This document shows positions 1 to 9,822 of a stretch of 64,000 nucleotides of DNA, piece after piece. A program made the position numbers and the translations under genes. The stretch covers positions 4,030,001-4,094,000 of the forward strand of contig NZ_CP008884.1 in the NCBI RefSeq assembly GCF_000725385.1, written 5' to 3'. This DNA comes from Dyella japonica A8. Lineage in GTDB: Bacteria > Pseudomonadota > Gammaproteobacteria > Xanthomonadales > Rhodanobacteraceae. The notes under the pieces are model-generated. The model ran no database searches, had not been told where the DNA came from, and was given only the letters and a program-made list of their open reading frames with translations. Within the stretch, counting starts at the first letter, position 1, and every line of letters starts with the position of its first letter.

Positions 1-45
1 GAGGTCGCCCGGCGAGATCCAGCGCTCACGTACCGTCGTGCTCAT
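1..45 (-). CDS. N-terminal fragment of an unidentified protein, cut by the window edge
   Basis: Reading on the minus strand, an ATG at 45-43 opens a frame that runs off the left edge and encodes MSTTVRERWISPGDL. Its start lies 1 bp from the stop of the upstream lipoprotein gene, so the two are probably co-transcribed. Fifteen residues are too few to assign a family, and I do not recognise it. Confidence 0.4.
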   Translation of the reverse strand, partial: MSTTVRERWISPGDL

Positions 46-46
46 C

Positions 47-496
47 TCAGAACGACACCTCGGCCGGTTGGGTCACGCGTAACACGGACTGGTCGCCGGT
101 GCGCTGCTTCCATGCCGCGCGGATGGCTTCCACCTTGTCGCGGTTGGCCGGCGTGTCAGCGTAGTCGATCACCAGCATCTTCGACCGCAGGCGCTCGGGC
201 GTCGCTTGCCCCTTGCCCTGCCACTGGCCGTAGACATCCAGCACGCTCAGGCCGTCGGGGAAGCGCGGCGTCACCTCGGCATCGAGAAAGGCGCGCCAGC
301 CCTGTTCGCCCATGCCGTGCGCAGCGTCGCCCGCGGGGCCCAGACCGAAATAGAGCCGCGTCTCGACCCAACCGGCGGCCTGGGCAGGATGCGCCGCATC
401 GCCATGCAACCGGGATGACGGCGTGCCAGCCGTCGTGGCGCAGCCGGCCAGCAGGGCCACAGCCAGTGCAACGGCCGCGGGTCGGGTATAGGTCAT
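47..496 (-). CDS. DUF3574-family lipoprotein
   Basis: 149 residues. The N-terminus is a lipoprotein signal: a hydrophobic stretch followed by the lipobox LLAGC, so residue 18 or so would be the lipidated cysteine. The mature part has the features of the DUF3574 family: WVETRLYFGLG near residue 42, the central FLDAEVTPRFPDGLSVLD, then a GQW element and a C-terminal VLRVTQPAEVSF. The function of this family is not established; the signal places it in the envelope. The ATG at 496 is chosen because the signal peptide begins there; an in-frame extension upstream to 718 has no signal-like start. It is divergent from recC, with 197 bp between the two starts, and the next gene downstream starts almost immediately. 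Confidence 0.8.
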   Translation of the reverse strand: MTYTRPAAVALAVALLAGCATTAGTPSSRLHGDAAHPAQAAGWVETRLYFGLGPAGDAAHGMGEQGWRAFLDAEVTPRFPDGLSVLDVYGQWQGKGQATPERLRSKMLVIDYADTPANRDKVEAIRAAWKQRTGDQSVLRVTQPAEVSF

Positions 497-693
497 GCGT
501 GAACCCTTCTTGGCATTTGGCCATCCATATGCGGAAGGCCATGAAGCCGGAGTATGGGCGCCATGGGTTGCGCGACGCAACAAACGCCGGCACTGCATTC
601 TCGCGATCTGCGACGCCTCTGTGTGAGGATGCGCGACATCCACCGTCCACTCGGCGAGAATGTGCCCATGAGCGCCACCGCCCCCTGCCCCAC

Positions 694-3600
694 GTGAGCC
701 ACACCCTCGACCTGCCACTGGATAACCCGATCCAGCCCGGCCTGATGGTCATCCATGGCAATCGCATGGAGGATCTGCGCGACCTGCTGACCGCATGGCT
801 GGCGCGTGCACCGCTGCGTCCGCTGGAAGACGAGCTGATGCTGGTGCAGAGCAACGGCATCGCGCAGTGGCTGAAGTGGGCGCTGGCGCGGCCCGCGGGT
901 GACGGCGGCGGGCTGGGCATCAGCGCGGCCATCGACGTGCAATTGCCCGGCCGCTTCCTGTGGGCGGCCTATCGCAGCGTGCTTGGCCGCGAGGCGGTGC
1001 CGACCACGTCGCCGTTCGACAAGTCACGCCTGAGCTGGCGATTGCTGCGGCTGCTGCCCGCGCACCTGCATGAAGCCGATTTCGCGCCGCTGAGCGATTT
1101 CCTCCGCGACGACCCGGACGAGCGCAAGCGCTTCCAGCTCGCCGAACGCGTGGCCGACCTGTTCGACCAGTACCAGGTGTATCGCGCCGACTGGCTTGCC
1201 GACTGGGAGCAAGGCCGCTACGTGCTGCGCGACGAACTGCGCGGCGAGCCCCGGCCGCTGCCGGTGGACCAGCGCTGGCAGGCACGTCTGTGGCAACTGC
1301 TGCTGGACGACGTCGGCGCGGAACGGCACAACCATCGCGCCGCCGTGCACCAGGCCTTCCTCGAATGCATCGCGACCATGCAGGCACGCCCCGCCGCGCT
1401 GCCCCGCCGCATCGTGGTGTTCGGCATATCATCGCTGCCGCAGCAGACGCTGGAAGCGCTCACGGCGCTGTCGCGCTTCAGCCAGGTGTTGCTGCTGGTG
1501 GCCAACCCGTGCCGGCACTACTGGGCCGACATCATCGAAGATCGCGAGCTGCTCAAGGCCAGCCAGCGCCGCCACGGCAACAAGCCCGGCCTGCCCGCCG
1601 AGCCGCGCTATGAGGACCTTCACCTGCACGCCAATCCGTTGCTGGCGGCGTGGGGCCGGCAGGGGCGCGACTACATCCGCCTGCTCGATGCCTTCGACAA
1701 GCCCGATGGCTATCGCCGGCAGTTCGCCGCGTGGAACCGCAGCATCGACTTGTTCGCCGATACCGATGGCAGCACGCTGCTGCGGCAGATCCAGCAGGCC
1801 ATCCTGGACCTTGAGCCGCTGCCCGCCAACGCCGCGCAACGCAAGCCGTGGCATGACGGCGACACCTCGCTGCGCTTCCACATCGCGCACAGTCCGCAGC
1901 GCGAGGTGGAGGTGCTGCACGACCAGCTGCTGGCGATGTTCGAGGACGCCGCGAGGCGCGGCGAACCGCTGTCACCGCGCGACGTGATCGTGATGGTGCC
2001 GGATATCCAGACCTATGCGCCGCATGTGCAGGCCGTGTTTGGCCGCCTGCCGCCGGACGATCCGCGCCACCTGCCCTTCTCTGTGGCCGACCAGCCTTCG
2101 CGCGGTGCCGTGCCCCTGATGGTGGCGCTGGAGCACCTGCTCTCCTTGCCCGAATCCCGCTTCGCGGTGAGCGACCTGCTCGACCTGCTCGACGTACCCG
2201 CGCTGCGCGCGCGCTTCGGCATCGACGACAACGGCCTGCCCACGCTGCGGCGCTGGATCGAGGGTGCCGGCATCCGCTGGGGCCTGGACCGCGAGCAGAA
2301 ACAAAGCCTGGAGCTGCCCGGCATCGAACAGAACACCTGGCGCTTTGGCCTGCGCCGCATGCTGCTGGGCTACGCCGTGGGCGAGGGCGACACCTGGCAC
2401 GGCATTGCGCCGTATGGCGAAGTGGGCGGACTGGATGCCGCGATGGTGGGTCCGCTGATCCTGTTGATGGACGCGCTGGAACAGGCGTGGGCACGCATGC
2501 GCGAGCCCACCACGCCGGAGCAGTGGCACCAGCGCCTGCAACAATTGCTGATCGACTTCTTCGACGCGGACGATCCGTCCGACAGCGACCGCCTCGCGCG
2601 CCTCAACGACGCGCTCGACGCGTGGCGGCAAGCCTGTGAGGAAGCCGGCTTCACCCTGCCGCTGCCACTCAACATCGTGCGCGAACACTGGCTCTCTTCC
2701 ATGGACGAAAGCCGCCTGTCGCAACGCTTCATGGGTGGCGCGGTGAGTTTCTGCACGCTGATGCCGATGCGCGCCATTCCCTTCCGCGTGGTCTGCCTGC
2801 TGGGCATGAACGATGGCGACTATCCGCGGCGACAGGCACCGGCCGACTTCGACCTGATGGCCCAGCCGGGCCACGCGCGTCCCGGCGACCGCTCCCGCCG
2901 TGAGGACGACCGCTATCTGTTCCTGGAGGCGCTGGCCTCCGCGCGTGACGCGCTTTACGTGAGCTGGGTCGGCCGCAACGTGCGCGACAACAGCGTGCTG
3001 CCGCCCTCGGTGCTGGTGGGCCAGTTGCGCGACTACGTGGCCGGTGGCTGGCATCGCCAGGACGACGACCCCACCGGAATCCGTGCCGGCGAGCACGTGC
3101 TGGATGCCATGACCACGGTGCATCCACTGCAGGCCTTCAGCCGGCGCTACTTCAGCGCGGATGGCGACGCACGCCTGTTCACCTACGCGCGAGAGTGGCG
3201 CCAGGCGCATAACGAGCACGACGAAGCCGCCATGAACGCGCCACTGGCGCCGTGGGAACCGGAATCCGCCGTGAGCATCGGCCTGCTGCAAAGTTTCGTG
3301 GCCAGGCCGGTGCGCCACTTCTTCAACCATCGCCTGAAGGTGCACTTCGGCGAACTGGACGAAGAAACCATGGACGACGAACCGTTCGGCCTCAATGCAC
3401 TGGAACGTCATATCGCCACCGCCAGCGTGCTGCGCGCCGCGGTAACGGCGCCCGATGCGCGGGATGCCGTGGATACTGCCACGCGACAGCTGGTCGACCA
3501 GGGCGCGCTTCCGCCCGGTGGCTTCGGCGAACTGGCGCGCGATGCACTGGCGCGCGAAAGCGGCGACCTTGCGGCCCGCTGGCTGGCCGCCTGCGAGCGT

Positions 3601-4179
3601 TGGCCGCTGGTCGAGGAAAAAATTGAAGTGCTGCACGAAGCCCACGGCGTTCGTGTGGAGGACTGGCTGACCGATCTGCGCCGCGGCGATGAAACGCCCT
3701 ATGTGCGCCTCGAGCTCGCAACCGGCAAGCTGCTGCAGAAGAACGACATCCGCCACGACAAGGCGATCAACGCGTGGGTGGTCCACGTGGTGGCGCATGC
3801 CCTGGGCCTGCGCATGCAGACGCACATCATCGGCGTGGATACCACGCTGCTGCTGCGCCCACTGGACCTCGACGACGCCACCATGTGCCTGAACGCCCTG
3901 CTCGCCTGCCTGCGCGAAGGCATGCGCATGCCGCTACCTATCGCGCGCAAGACCGCATTTGCCTGGCTGTTGAACATCAGCGATCCCGAAAAGGCCCGCA
4001 AACAAGCGCTGCTTGCCTACGAAGGCAGCGGCTACGGCGGCATGGGCGAGGTACAGGAAGACGCCTACCTCGCCCGCGCATGGCCGCGCTTCGACATGCT
4101 GGAGGCCGGTGGCTTCCATCACTGGCTCGCGCTTTACCAACCGATGCTGCCGGCTATCACCCGCGGAGCAGGCGCATGA
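694..4179 (+). CDS. recC: Exodeoxyribonuclease V subunit gamma (RecC)
   Basis: About 1161 residues, the usual size for RecC. RecC is the scaffold and Chi-recognition subunit of RecBCD, which processes double-strand DNA ends for RecA recombination in the cytoplasm. Near the N-terminus the protein reads VIHGNRMEDL then ELMLVQSNGIAQWLKW, matching the conserved start of RecC. Further on are VVFGISSLPQQTLEAL and VVCLLGMNDGDYPRR, typical of the RecC helicase-like domains. The start is uncertain: GTG at 694 gives a sensible N-terminus, ATG at 745 (MVIHGNRM) would also work, and neither has a strong ribosome site. A nine-codon ORF (ATG 668) ends across the GTG. The 3' end overlaps recB in an ATGA arrangement, indicating translational coupling. 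Confidence 0.93.
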   Translation: MSHTLDLPLDNPIQPGLMVIHGNRMEDLRDLLTAWLARAPLRPLEDELMLVQSNGIAQWLKWALARPAGDGGGLGISAAIDVQLPGRFLWAAYRSVLGREAVPTTSPFDKSRLSWRLLRLLPAHLHEADFAPLSDFLRDDPDERKRFQLAERVADLFDQYQVYRADWLADWEQGRYVLRDELRGEPRPLPVDQRWQARLWQLLLDDVGAERHNHRAAVHQAFLECIATMQARPAALPRRIVVFGISSLPQQTLEALTALSRFSQVLLLVANPCRHYWADIIEDRELLKASQRRHGNKPGLPAEPRYEDLHLHANPLLAAWGRQGRDYIRLLDAFDKPDGYRRQFAAWNRSIDLFADTDGSTLLRQIQQAILDLEPLPANAAQRKPWHDGDTSLRFHIAHSPQREVEVLHDQLLAMFEDAARRGEPLSPRDVIVMVPDIQTYAPHVQAVFGRLPPDDPRHLPFSVADQPSRGAVPLMVALEHLLSLPESRFAVSDLLDLLDVPALRARFGIDDNGLPTLRRWIEGAGIRWGLDREQKQSLELPGIEQNTWRFGLRRMLLGYAVGEGDTWHGIAPYGEVGGLDAAMVGPLILLMDALEQAWARMREPTTPEQWHQRLQQLLIDFFDADDPSDSDRLARLNDALDAWRQACEEAGFTLPLPLNIVREHWLSSMDESRLSQRFMGGAVSFCTLMPMRAIPFRVVCLLGMNDGDYPRRQAPADFDLMAQPGHARPGDRSRREDDRYLFLEALASARDALYVSWVGRNVRDNSVLPPSVLVGQLRDYVAGGWHRQDDDPTGIRAGEHVLDAMTTVHPLQAFSRRYFSADGDARLFTYAREWRQAHNEHDEAAMNAPLAPWEPESAVSIGLLQSFVARPVRHFFNHRLKVHFGELDEETMDDEPFGLNALERHIATASVLRAAVTAPDARDAVDTATRQLVDQGALPPGGFGELARDALARESGDLAARWLAACERWPLVEEKIEVLHEAHGVRVEDWLTDLRRGDETPYVRLELATGKLLQKNDIRHDKAINAWVVHVVAHALGLRMQTHIIGVDTTLLLRPLDLDDATMCLNALLACLREGMRMPLPIARKTAFAWLLNISDPEKARKQALLAYEGSGYGGMGEVQEDAYLARAWPRFDMLEAGGFHHWLALYQPMLPAITRGAGA

Positions 4180-7100
4180 ACGCGACGGCACCGCTCCAGC
4201 CGCTCAAGCTTCCGCTGCATGGCATCCAGCTGATCGAGGCCAGCGCCGGCACCGGCAAGACCTGGACCATCGCTGCGCTCTACCTGCGCCTGGTGCTGGG
4301 CCACGGTGCGCCGGAAGGCAAGGCCCTGCTGCCGTCGCAGATCCTGGTGCTCACCTTTACCAAGGCCGCCACCGCCGAGCTGCGCGAGCGCATCCGCGAA
4401 CGACTGGGCGAAGCGGCGGACGTGTTCCGCGGCCGTCGCGAGCCGGATGACTACCTGCGCGACTTGATGGCCGTCTATCCCGACGACGACGCCCGCGCGC
4501 GGGCGGCGCGACAGCTGGATCTGGCCGCGCAATGGATGGACGAGTCGGCCATCCACACCATCCACGCCTGGTGCCAGCGCATGCTGGGCCAGCATGCGTT
4601 CGACAGCGGCCATCCGTTCGTGCAGGACACCGATACGGACGAAAGCGCGCTGCTCGCCGATACCGTGCGCGACTACTGGCGCTGCCACTTCTTCCCGCTG
4701 AACCGCGACGGCGCGGCGCTGGTATCGCGCTGGTGGAAAACACCGGCCGACCTGCAGGCGGACCTGCGCCCGCTGCTGAAGCAGCCGCCGGAAAGCCTGC
4801 GCCTGGACGGGCGCTCCCTGCCCGATGCCGAACGGGTGCTGGGCGAATTCCGCCAGCACGTGGGTGCTGCCACCGCGGCGGAAGATCAGGCGCGAAGCCG
4901 CTGGCTCGCCGATGTCGATGCCATCGAGACCCTGTTCGCGCAGGCGCTGGATGCCGGCGCGCTCAACGGCACCAAGATGCGAAGGGAGAAGGTGCAGGAC
5001 GAACTGGCCGTACTCCGCGCCTGGGCCGCCACCGGCGCCGATGCCTCCGCCGCCCTGCCCCGCTATACGCGCTCCGCGCTGGCGGCGGCGAAGAACAAGA
5101 GCGCGCAAGCCCTGCAACACCCGGCCTTCGACGCCATCGAAGCCTGCGTGGAAGCGCAGGGCATCGTCGCGCCATGGCGTGCACCCGTGCTGGCGCACGC
5201 CACGCGCTGGGTGGCGGCAAAGCTCGAGGAAACCAAGCAGCGTCGCTCGCAGCTGGGCTTCGACGACATGCTCAAGCGCCTCGATGGCGCGCTGCACGGG
5301 CATACCGGCAAACGCCTGGCCGAGACCATCGCCCTCCAGTATCCGATGGCGCTGATCGACGAGTTCCAGGATACCGACCCGCTGCAGTGGCGTATCTTCC
5401 ATCGCGTGTACGGACGCCGTGACACAACGGGCCTGCTGCTGATCGGCGATCCCAAGCAGGCGATCTACGGCTTCCGCGGCGCGGACATCCACACGTATCT
5501 GCGGGCACGCGGCAGCGCGCAGCAGCCGATGTGGACGCTGGGCACCAACTACCGTTCCACCACGCCGCTGGTGGAGGCAGTGAATCGCGTATTCGAATTC
5601 GCCGACACGCATGACGACGGCGCCTTCGCCTTCGGCCGCGGCAAGGATGCACTGCCATTCCACGCCGTTGCCGCCCGTGGCCGCGGCGACCGGCTGGAGC
5701 TGGACGGGCAACCGCTGCCACCGATGCAGTTCGCGCTACAGCAAGGCGACGACGCACTCAGCACGGCCGCCTATACCGACGTGATGGCGCGGCATGCCGC
5801 CGCCTACCTGGTGGAACTGCTCACGGCGGCGCAGGAAGGACGCTGCGGTTTCCGTGGCGCCGACGGTGCGCTGCGGCCGTTGCAGCCGGGCGATATCGCC
5901 ATCCTCGTGCGTCGCGGCGCCGAGGCATCGAAGGTGCGCGAGGAAATGCAGCGGCGTGGACTCAAGAGCGTGTACCTCTCCGATCGCGACTCGGTCTATG
6001 CCTCGCCCGAAGCCGCCGACCTGCTGCGCTGGCTGCGCGCCTGCGCCGAACCGGGCTCGGACCGCACCATGCGCGCCGCGCTCGCTACGCCGACACTGGG
6101 CCAGAGCGATGCAGAGCTGGACCAGCTCAACCTTGACGAGCACCACTGGGAGGCCTGCGGTGACCGCTTCCGCCAATTGCACGCCACCTGGCAGCGTCAC
6201 GGCGTGCTCGCCATGCTGCACGACCTGCTGCATGCCTTCGACCTGCCGGCGCGGTTGCTCGCACGCCCGGACGGCGAGCGTGCGCTGACCAACCTGCTGC
6301 ACCTCGCCGAGCTGTTGCAGCATGCCGCCGCCACGCTGGATGGCGAGCACGCGCTGATCCGCCATCTCGCCGCGCAGATGGCCGCCGCCGGCGACCCGCA
6401 ATCGGACACGGCCGACGAACAGATCGTGCGCCTCGAAAGTGAGGCGAAGCTGATCAAGGTGGTGACCATCCACAAATCCAAGGGCCTGGAATATCCGCTG
6501 GTGCTGCTGCCCTTTATCTGCTCCGCGCGCGAGCTGAAGGCGGATGACAGCTTCACCTGGCACGACGACGACGGCGAGCTGCGCATGGACCTGCGCGCGA
6601 GCGACGCCGCGCTCGCGCAGGCAGATCGCGAACGCCTGCAGGAAGACCTGCGCCTGCTCTATGTCGCCCTGACCCGCGCGCAATACGCGTGCTGGCTGGG
6701 CGTGGCCTGCACACGCGCCGGGCAAGGCAAGGCAGCGACCCTGCACAAATCGGCGTTTGGTTATGTGCTGTCCGGCGGCACGAAGATCGAGCCCGCGGAC
6801 CTCATGCCAAGACTGGAAGCCTTGCGCGGCGATGAACCCGGCATGGCACTCCACACACTGGACGCACCGGCCGTGCACAGGCTGCCCACCGCACAGACCG
6901 ATGCCACGCCGCTGTGGGAAGCACGTATCTATCAAGGCCCCGCCGCCGAACGCTGGCGCGTGTCCAGCTATAGCGGTCTGAAGTACGCCGACGTGGAGGA
7001 AGCACGCGTGCCCGCGCCGGAGACGGCAGCACAGGACACGCTGATCGAAGCGAGCGCCGAGCAGCCTGCCCTGCCGGGCAGTGGTGCGGCGGCGCAAGGC

Positions 7101-7838
7101 ATCCACGCGTTCCACGCCGGTGCGGAAGCCGGCACCTTCCTGCACGACCTGCTGGAGTGGGCCGCCGACGAGGGCTTCGCCCAGACGGCGGACGACATGC
7201 CGGCGCTGGAAAAGGAAGTCGCCCGTCGCTGCCAGCGGCGCGGCTGGCAAGCGCACATCACCCTGCTCACGGCATGGATGGGCCAATTGTTGCGCATGCC
7301 GCTCGCGCTGCCCGATGGCGCGCGCGCCTCGCTGGCGCAGATGTCCAGCCACTACGCCGAACTGGAGTTCTGGTTCGAAGCGAACCAGGTCGATACGCTG
7401 GCGCTGGACCGGCTGGTGACGGCGCATACGCTGGACGCGCGGCCACGCCTGCCGCTGCTGGCCGAGCGCATCAACGGTTTGCTCAAGGGCTTCATCGACC
7501 TGGTGGTGGAGCAACAGGGTCGCTATTACGTGATCGACTACAAGTCCAACAAGCTGGGCAACGATGCCGGGGCGTACACGGCCGAGGCGATGCGCGACTC
7601 CATCCTGCGCGAACGCTACGACCTGCAGTACGCGCTGTACACACTGGCCCTGCACCGCCAGTTGCGCGCCCGCCTGCCGGGTTACGACTACGAGCGCCAT
7701 ATGGGCGGCGTGGCCTACCTGTATCTGCGCGGCGTGGACGATGCAGGCCATGGCGTGCACGTCGAACGCCTGCCGAAGGCTCTTGTCGAAACGATGGATC
7801 GCCTGTTTGCCCATGGGGAGCGCGCCCGTGTCGCCTGA
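4176..7838 (+). CDS. recB: Exodeoxyribonuclease V subunit beta (RecB)
   Basis: 1220 residues. RecB is the 3'-5' helicase and nuclease of RecBCD. The Walker A motif EASAGTGKT lies at residues 21-29, and the UvrD-type Walker B LIDEFQDTDPLQW near 393. KVVTIHKSKGLEYPLV and LLYVALTRAQYACW are late helicase motifs. The C-terminal nuclease domain keeps GFIDLVV and VIDYKSNKL (about 1105-1125), which carry the catalytic Asp/Asp/Lys set, so both activities look intact. The ATG overlaps the recC stop by 4 bp, and the end overlaps recD, giving a tightly coupled recC-recB-recD unit. Confidence 0.96.
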   Translation: MNATAPLQPLKLPLHGIQLIEASAGTGKTWTIAALYLRLVLGHGAPEGKALLPSQILVLTFTKAATAELRERIRERLGEAADVFRGRREPDDYLRDLMAVYPDDDARARAARQLDLAAQWMDESAIHTIHAWCQRMLGQHAFDSGHPFVQDTDTDESALLADTVRDYWRCHFFPLNRDGAALVSRWWKTPADLQADLRPLLKQPPESLRLDGRSLPDAERVLGEFRQHVGAATAAEDQARSRWLADVDAIETLFAQALDAGALNGTKMRREKVQDELAVLRAWAATGADASAALPRYTRSALAAAKNKSAQALQHPAFDAIEACVEAQGIVAPWRAPVLAHATRWVAAKLEETKQRRSQLGFDDMLKRLDGALHGHTGKRLAETIALQYPMALIDEFQDTDPLQWRIFHRVYGRRDTTGLLLIGDPKQAIYGFRGADIHTYLRARGSAQQPMWTLGTNYRSTTPLVEAVNRVFEFADTHDDGAFAFGRGKDALPFHAVAARGRGDRLELDGQPLPPMQFALQQGDDALSTAAYTDVMARHAAAYLVELLTAAQEGRCGFRGADGALRPLQPGDIAILVRRGAEASKVREEMQRRGLKSVYLSDRDSVYASPEAADLLRWLRACAEPGSDRTMRAALATPTLGQSDAELDQLNLDEHHWEACGDRFRQLHATWQRHGVLAMLHDLLHAFDLPARLLARPDGERALTNLLHLAELLQHAAATLDGEHALIRHLAAQMAAAGDPQSDTADEQIVRLESEAKLIKVVTIHKSKGLEYPLVLLPFICSARELKADDSFTWHDDDGELRMDLRASDAALAQADRERLQEDLRLLYVALTRAQYACWLGVACTRAGQGKAATLHKSAFGYVLSGGTKIEPADLMPRLEALRGDEPGMALHTLDAPAVHRLPTAQTDATPLWEARIYQGPAAERWRVSSYSGLKYADVEEARVPAPETAAQDTLIEASAEQPALPGSGAAAQGIHAFHAGAEAGTFLHDLLEWAADEGFAQTADDMPALEKEVARRCQRRGWQAHITLLTAWMGQLLRMPLALPDGARASLAQMSSHYAELEFWFEANQVDTLALDRLVTAHTLDARPRLPLLAERINGLLKGFIDLVVEQQGRYYVIDYKSNKLGNDAGAYTAEAMRDSILRERYDLQYALYTLALHRQLRARLPGYDYERHMGGVAYLYLRGVDDAGHGVHVERLPKALVETMDRLFAHGERARVA

Positions 7839-9819
7839 CGCATGGTTCGCCGCCATGGAACAAACCATCGAGCGAGGCTGGCTACGCCCGCTCGATATCG
7901 CCTTCGCGCGCTTCCTCGATGCACAGGATGCGGATGCACCGCCGGCCCTGCCCCTGCTCGGCGCACTGGTGAGCCGCCAGCAGGCGGACGGCCATCTTTG
8001 CCTGGATCTGTCCTCGTGGGAGTCGCTGGCCGATGACGGTGGCTGGCCGTCCCACTGGCGAACGCTGCTGGCCGAAGCGGCCGCCACGCCGGCGTCGCTG
8101 CTTTCGTCCGCCCTGATTGGGGACGCGGGCGACGCCACGCGTGCGGCCTCGCCGCTGGTGCTGGACGGCACGCGCCTGTACCTGCGCCGCTACTGGAATC
8201 ACGAGCAGCGCGTGGCACAGGCGATCGGCCAACGGCTTGCCCGCGTGCCCCCGCCTTCGCCTTTGCTGCCCGCACAATTGGCGCGCCTGTTTCCCACCGC
8301 TCCCGGCCAGGGCCCCGATTGGCAGCGCGTTGCGTGTGCGATTGCCGCGCGCGGCGCCTTCACCGTGATCACGGGCGGCCCCGGCACCGGCAAGACCACC
8401 ACCGTCGTGCGCCTGCTCGGCCTGCTGCAGACGCTGCATCGCAAGGACACCGCGCGCTCCCTGCGCATCCGCCTGGCTGCTCCCACGGGCAAGGCGGCCG
8501 CGCGATTGCAGTCGTCCATCAGCATGCAGGTGGCCCAGCTCGACGTGGATGACGACGTGCGCGCCAGCATTCCCAGCCAGGTGGACACGCTGCACCGCCT
8601 GCTCGGCGCGCGGCCGGATACCCGGCGCTTCCGCCACGACAGCAGCCATCCCCTGCATCTGGACGTGCTGGTCATCGACGAAGCGTCCATGATCGACCTG
8701 GAGATGATGTCCGCCGTGCTCGCCGCGCTGCCGGACGACGCACGCCTGATCCTGCTTGGCGACAAGGACCAGCTTTCCTCGGTGGAAGCCGGCGCGGTGC
8801 TTGGTGACCTGTGCCGCCGTGCGGAAGCCGGTCACTACAGCACCGCAACCGCAACGTGGCTGCACGACACCACCGGTGACCGCATCGATGCCTGGGTGCG
8901 CGACGACGCGCGCCCGCTCGACCAGCACGTCGCCATGCTGCGCCACAGCCACCGCTTCGGCGCCGACAGCGGCATCGGCACGCTCGCACAGCACGTCAAT
9001 CGTGGCGATGCCACACAGGTGCTCGCCTTGTTGGCCGGACACCACGCCGATATCGCGTGGGTCGATGCCACGGCAGAGGCACGCACGCTGGCCGAGCTGG
9101 TGGTGGATGGCGGCTCCGCGCACTTCCAGTCGCACCCGGGCGCCGCGCAGCCGCAAGGCTATCGCCACTACCTCCAGTGGTTGCAGCGCGAGCGTCCGGC
9201 GGCAGGTGCAGACGCGGCGGCATACGACGCCTGGGCGCGTGGCGTGCTGCGCGCTTTCGGCAGTTTCCAGCTGCTGTGCGCGCTGCGGCAAGGGCCGTAC
9301 GGCGCGGAAGGCCTGAACCGGCAGATCGCCGGCATTCTCCATCAGGCACAGCTGATCGATACCACGCACGAGTGGTACGAAGGCCGCCCCGTGCTGGTGA
9401 CGCGCAACGATTACAGCCTCGGCCTGATGAACGGCGACGTCGGCATTGCGCTGCGCGTCCCGGACGAACTCGGGCGGATGCACCTGCGCGTGGCGTTCGA
9501 AGTAGCCGGCGACGCCGGCAGCAATACCACGCGCATCCGCTTCGTGCTGCCCTCGCGCCTGGGCGAGCGGGAAACCGTGTATGCCATGACGGTGCACAAA
9601 TCGCAGGGCTCGGAGTTCGACCACGCGGCCCTCGTGCTGCCGTCGGACGCCAGTGCCGTACTGACGCGTGAACTGCTCTATACCGGCATCACGCGTGCAC
9701 GCCGGTGGTTCAGCCTGCTGGCGCCTGCGGCGATGGTGCGGCAGGCGGTGGAGCTGCCGGTACACCGCCACTCCGGACTGCACCAGCGCTGGTCGCCGGA
9801 AGATGCGCAGCCCGTGTAA
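7828..9819 (+). CDS. recD: Exodeoxyribonuclease V subunit alpha (RecD)
   Basis: 663 residues from the GTG at 7828. RecD is the 5'-3' SF1B helicase of RecBCD. The Walker A motif VITGGPGTGKTTTV is near residue 180, Walker B VIDEASMIDLEM near 282, then ILLGDKDQLSSVEAG. The C-terminal motifs MTVHKSQGSEFDH and LLYTGITRARRW are both present, so the helicase looks complete. GTG 7828 is preferred because GGGGAG lies 7 nt upstream; ATG 7813 would add five residues. The start lies inside the end of recB (11-bp overlap). The stop is only 3 bp from the end of the convergent second pilX gene. Confidence 0.94.
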   Translation: MSPDAWFAAMEQTIERGWLRPLDIAFARFLDAQDADAPPALPLLGALVSRQQADGHLCLDLSSWESLADDGGWPSHWRTLLAEAAATPASLLSSALIGDAGDATRAASPLVLDGTRLYLRRYWNHEQRVAQAIGQRLARVPPPSPLLPAQLARLFPTAPGQGPDWQRVACAIAARGAFTVITGGPGTGKTTTVVRLLGLLQTLHRKDTARSLRIRLAAPTGKAAARLQSSISMQVAQLDVDDDVRASIPSQVDTLHRLLGARPDTRRFRHDSSHPLHLDVLVIDEASMIDLEMMSAVLAALPDDARLILLGDKDQLSSVEAGAVLGDLCRRAEAGHYSTATATWLHDTTGDRIDAWVRDDARPLDQHVAMLRHSHRFGADSGIGTLAQHVNRGDATQVLALLAGHHADIAWVDATAEARTLAELVVDGGSAHFQSHPGAAQPQGYRHYLQWLQRERPAAGADAAAYDAWARGVLRAFGSFQLLCALRQGPYGAEGLNRQIAGILHQAQLIDTTHEWYEGRPVLVTRNDYSLGLMNGDVGIALRVPDELGRMHLRVAFEVAGDAGSNTTRIRFVLPSRLGERETVYAMTVHKSQGSEFDHAALVLPSDASAVLTRELLYTGITRARRWFSLLAPAAMVRQAVELPVHRHSGLHQRWSPEDAQPV

Positions 9820-9822
9820 TCG

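Noticed and set aside
1972..3825. 617-codon open frame on the minus strand inside recC
   Set aside because: It is antisense to conserved RecC sequence. Its translation is rich in His, Gln and Arg with no recognisable motifs, which is typical of antisense frames in GC-rich genes.
5736..8171. 811-codon open frame on the minus strand opposite recB
   Set aside because: It is a shadow of the conserved RecB/RecD coding strand with no domain features.
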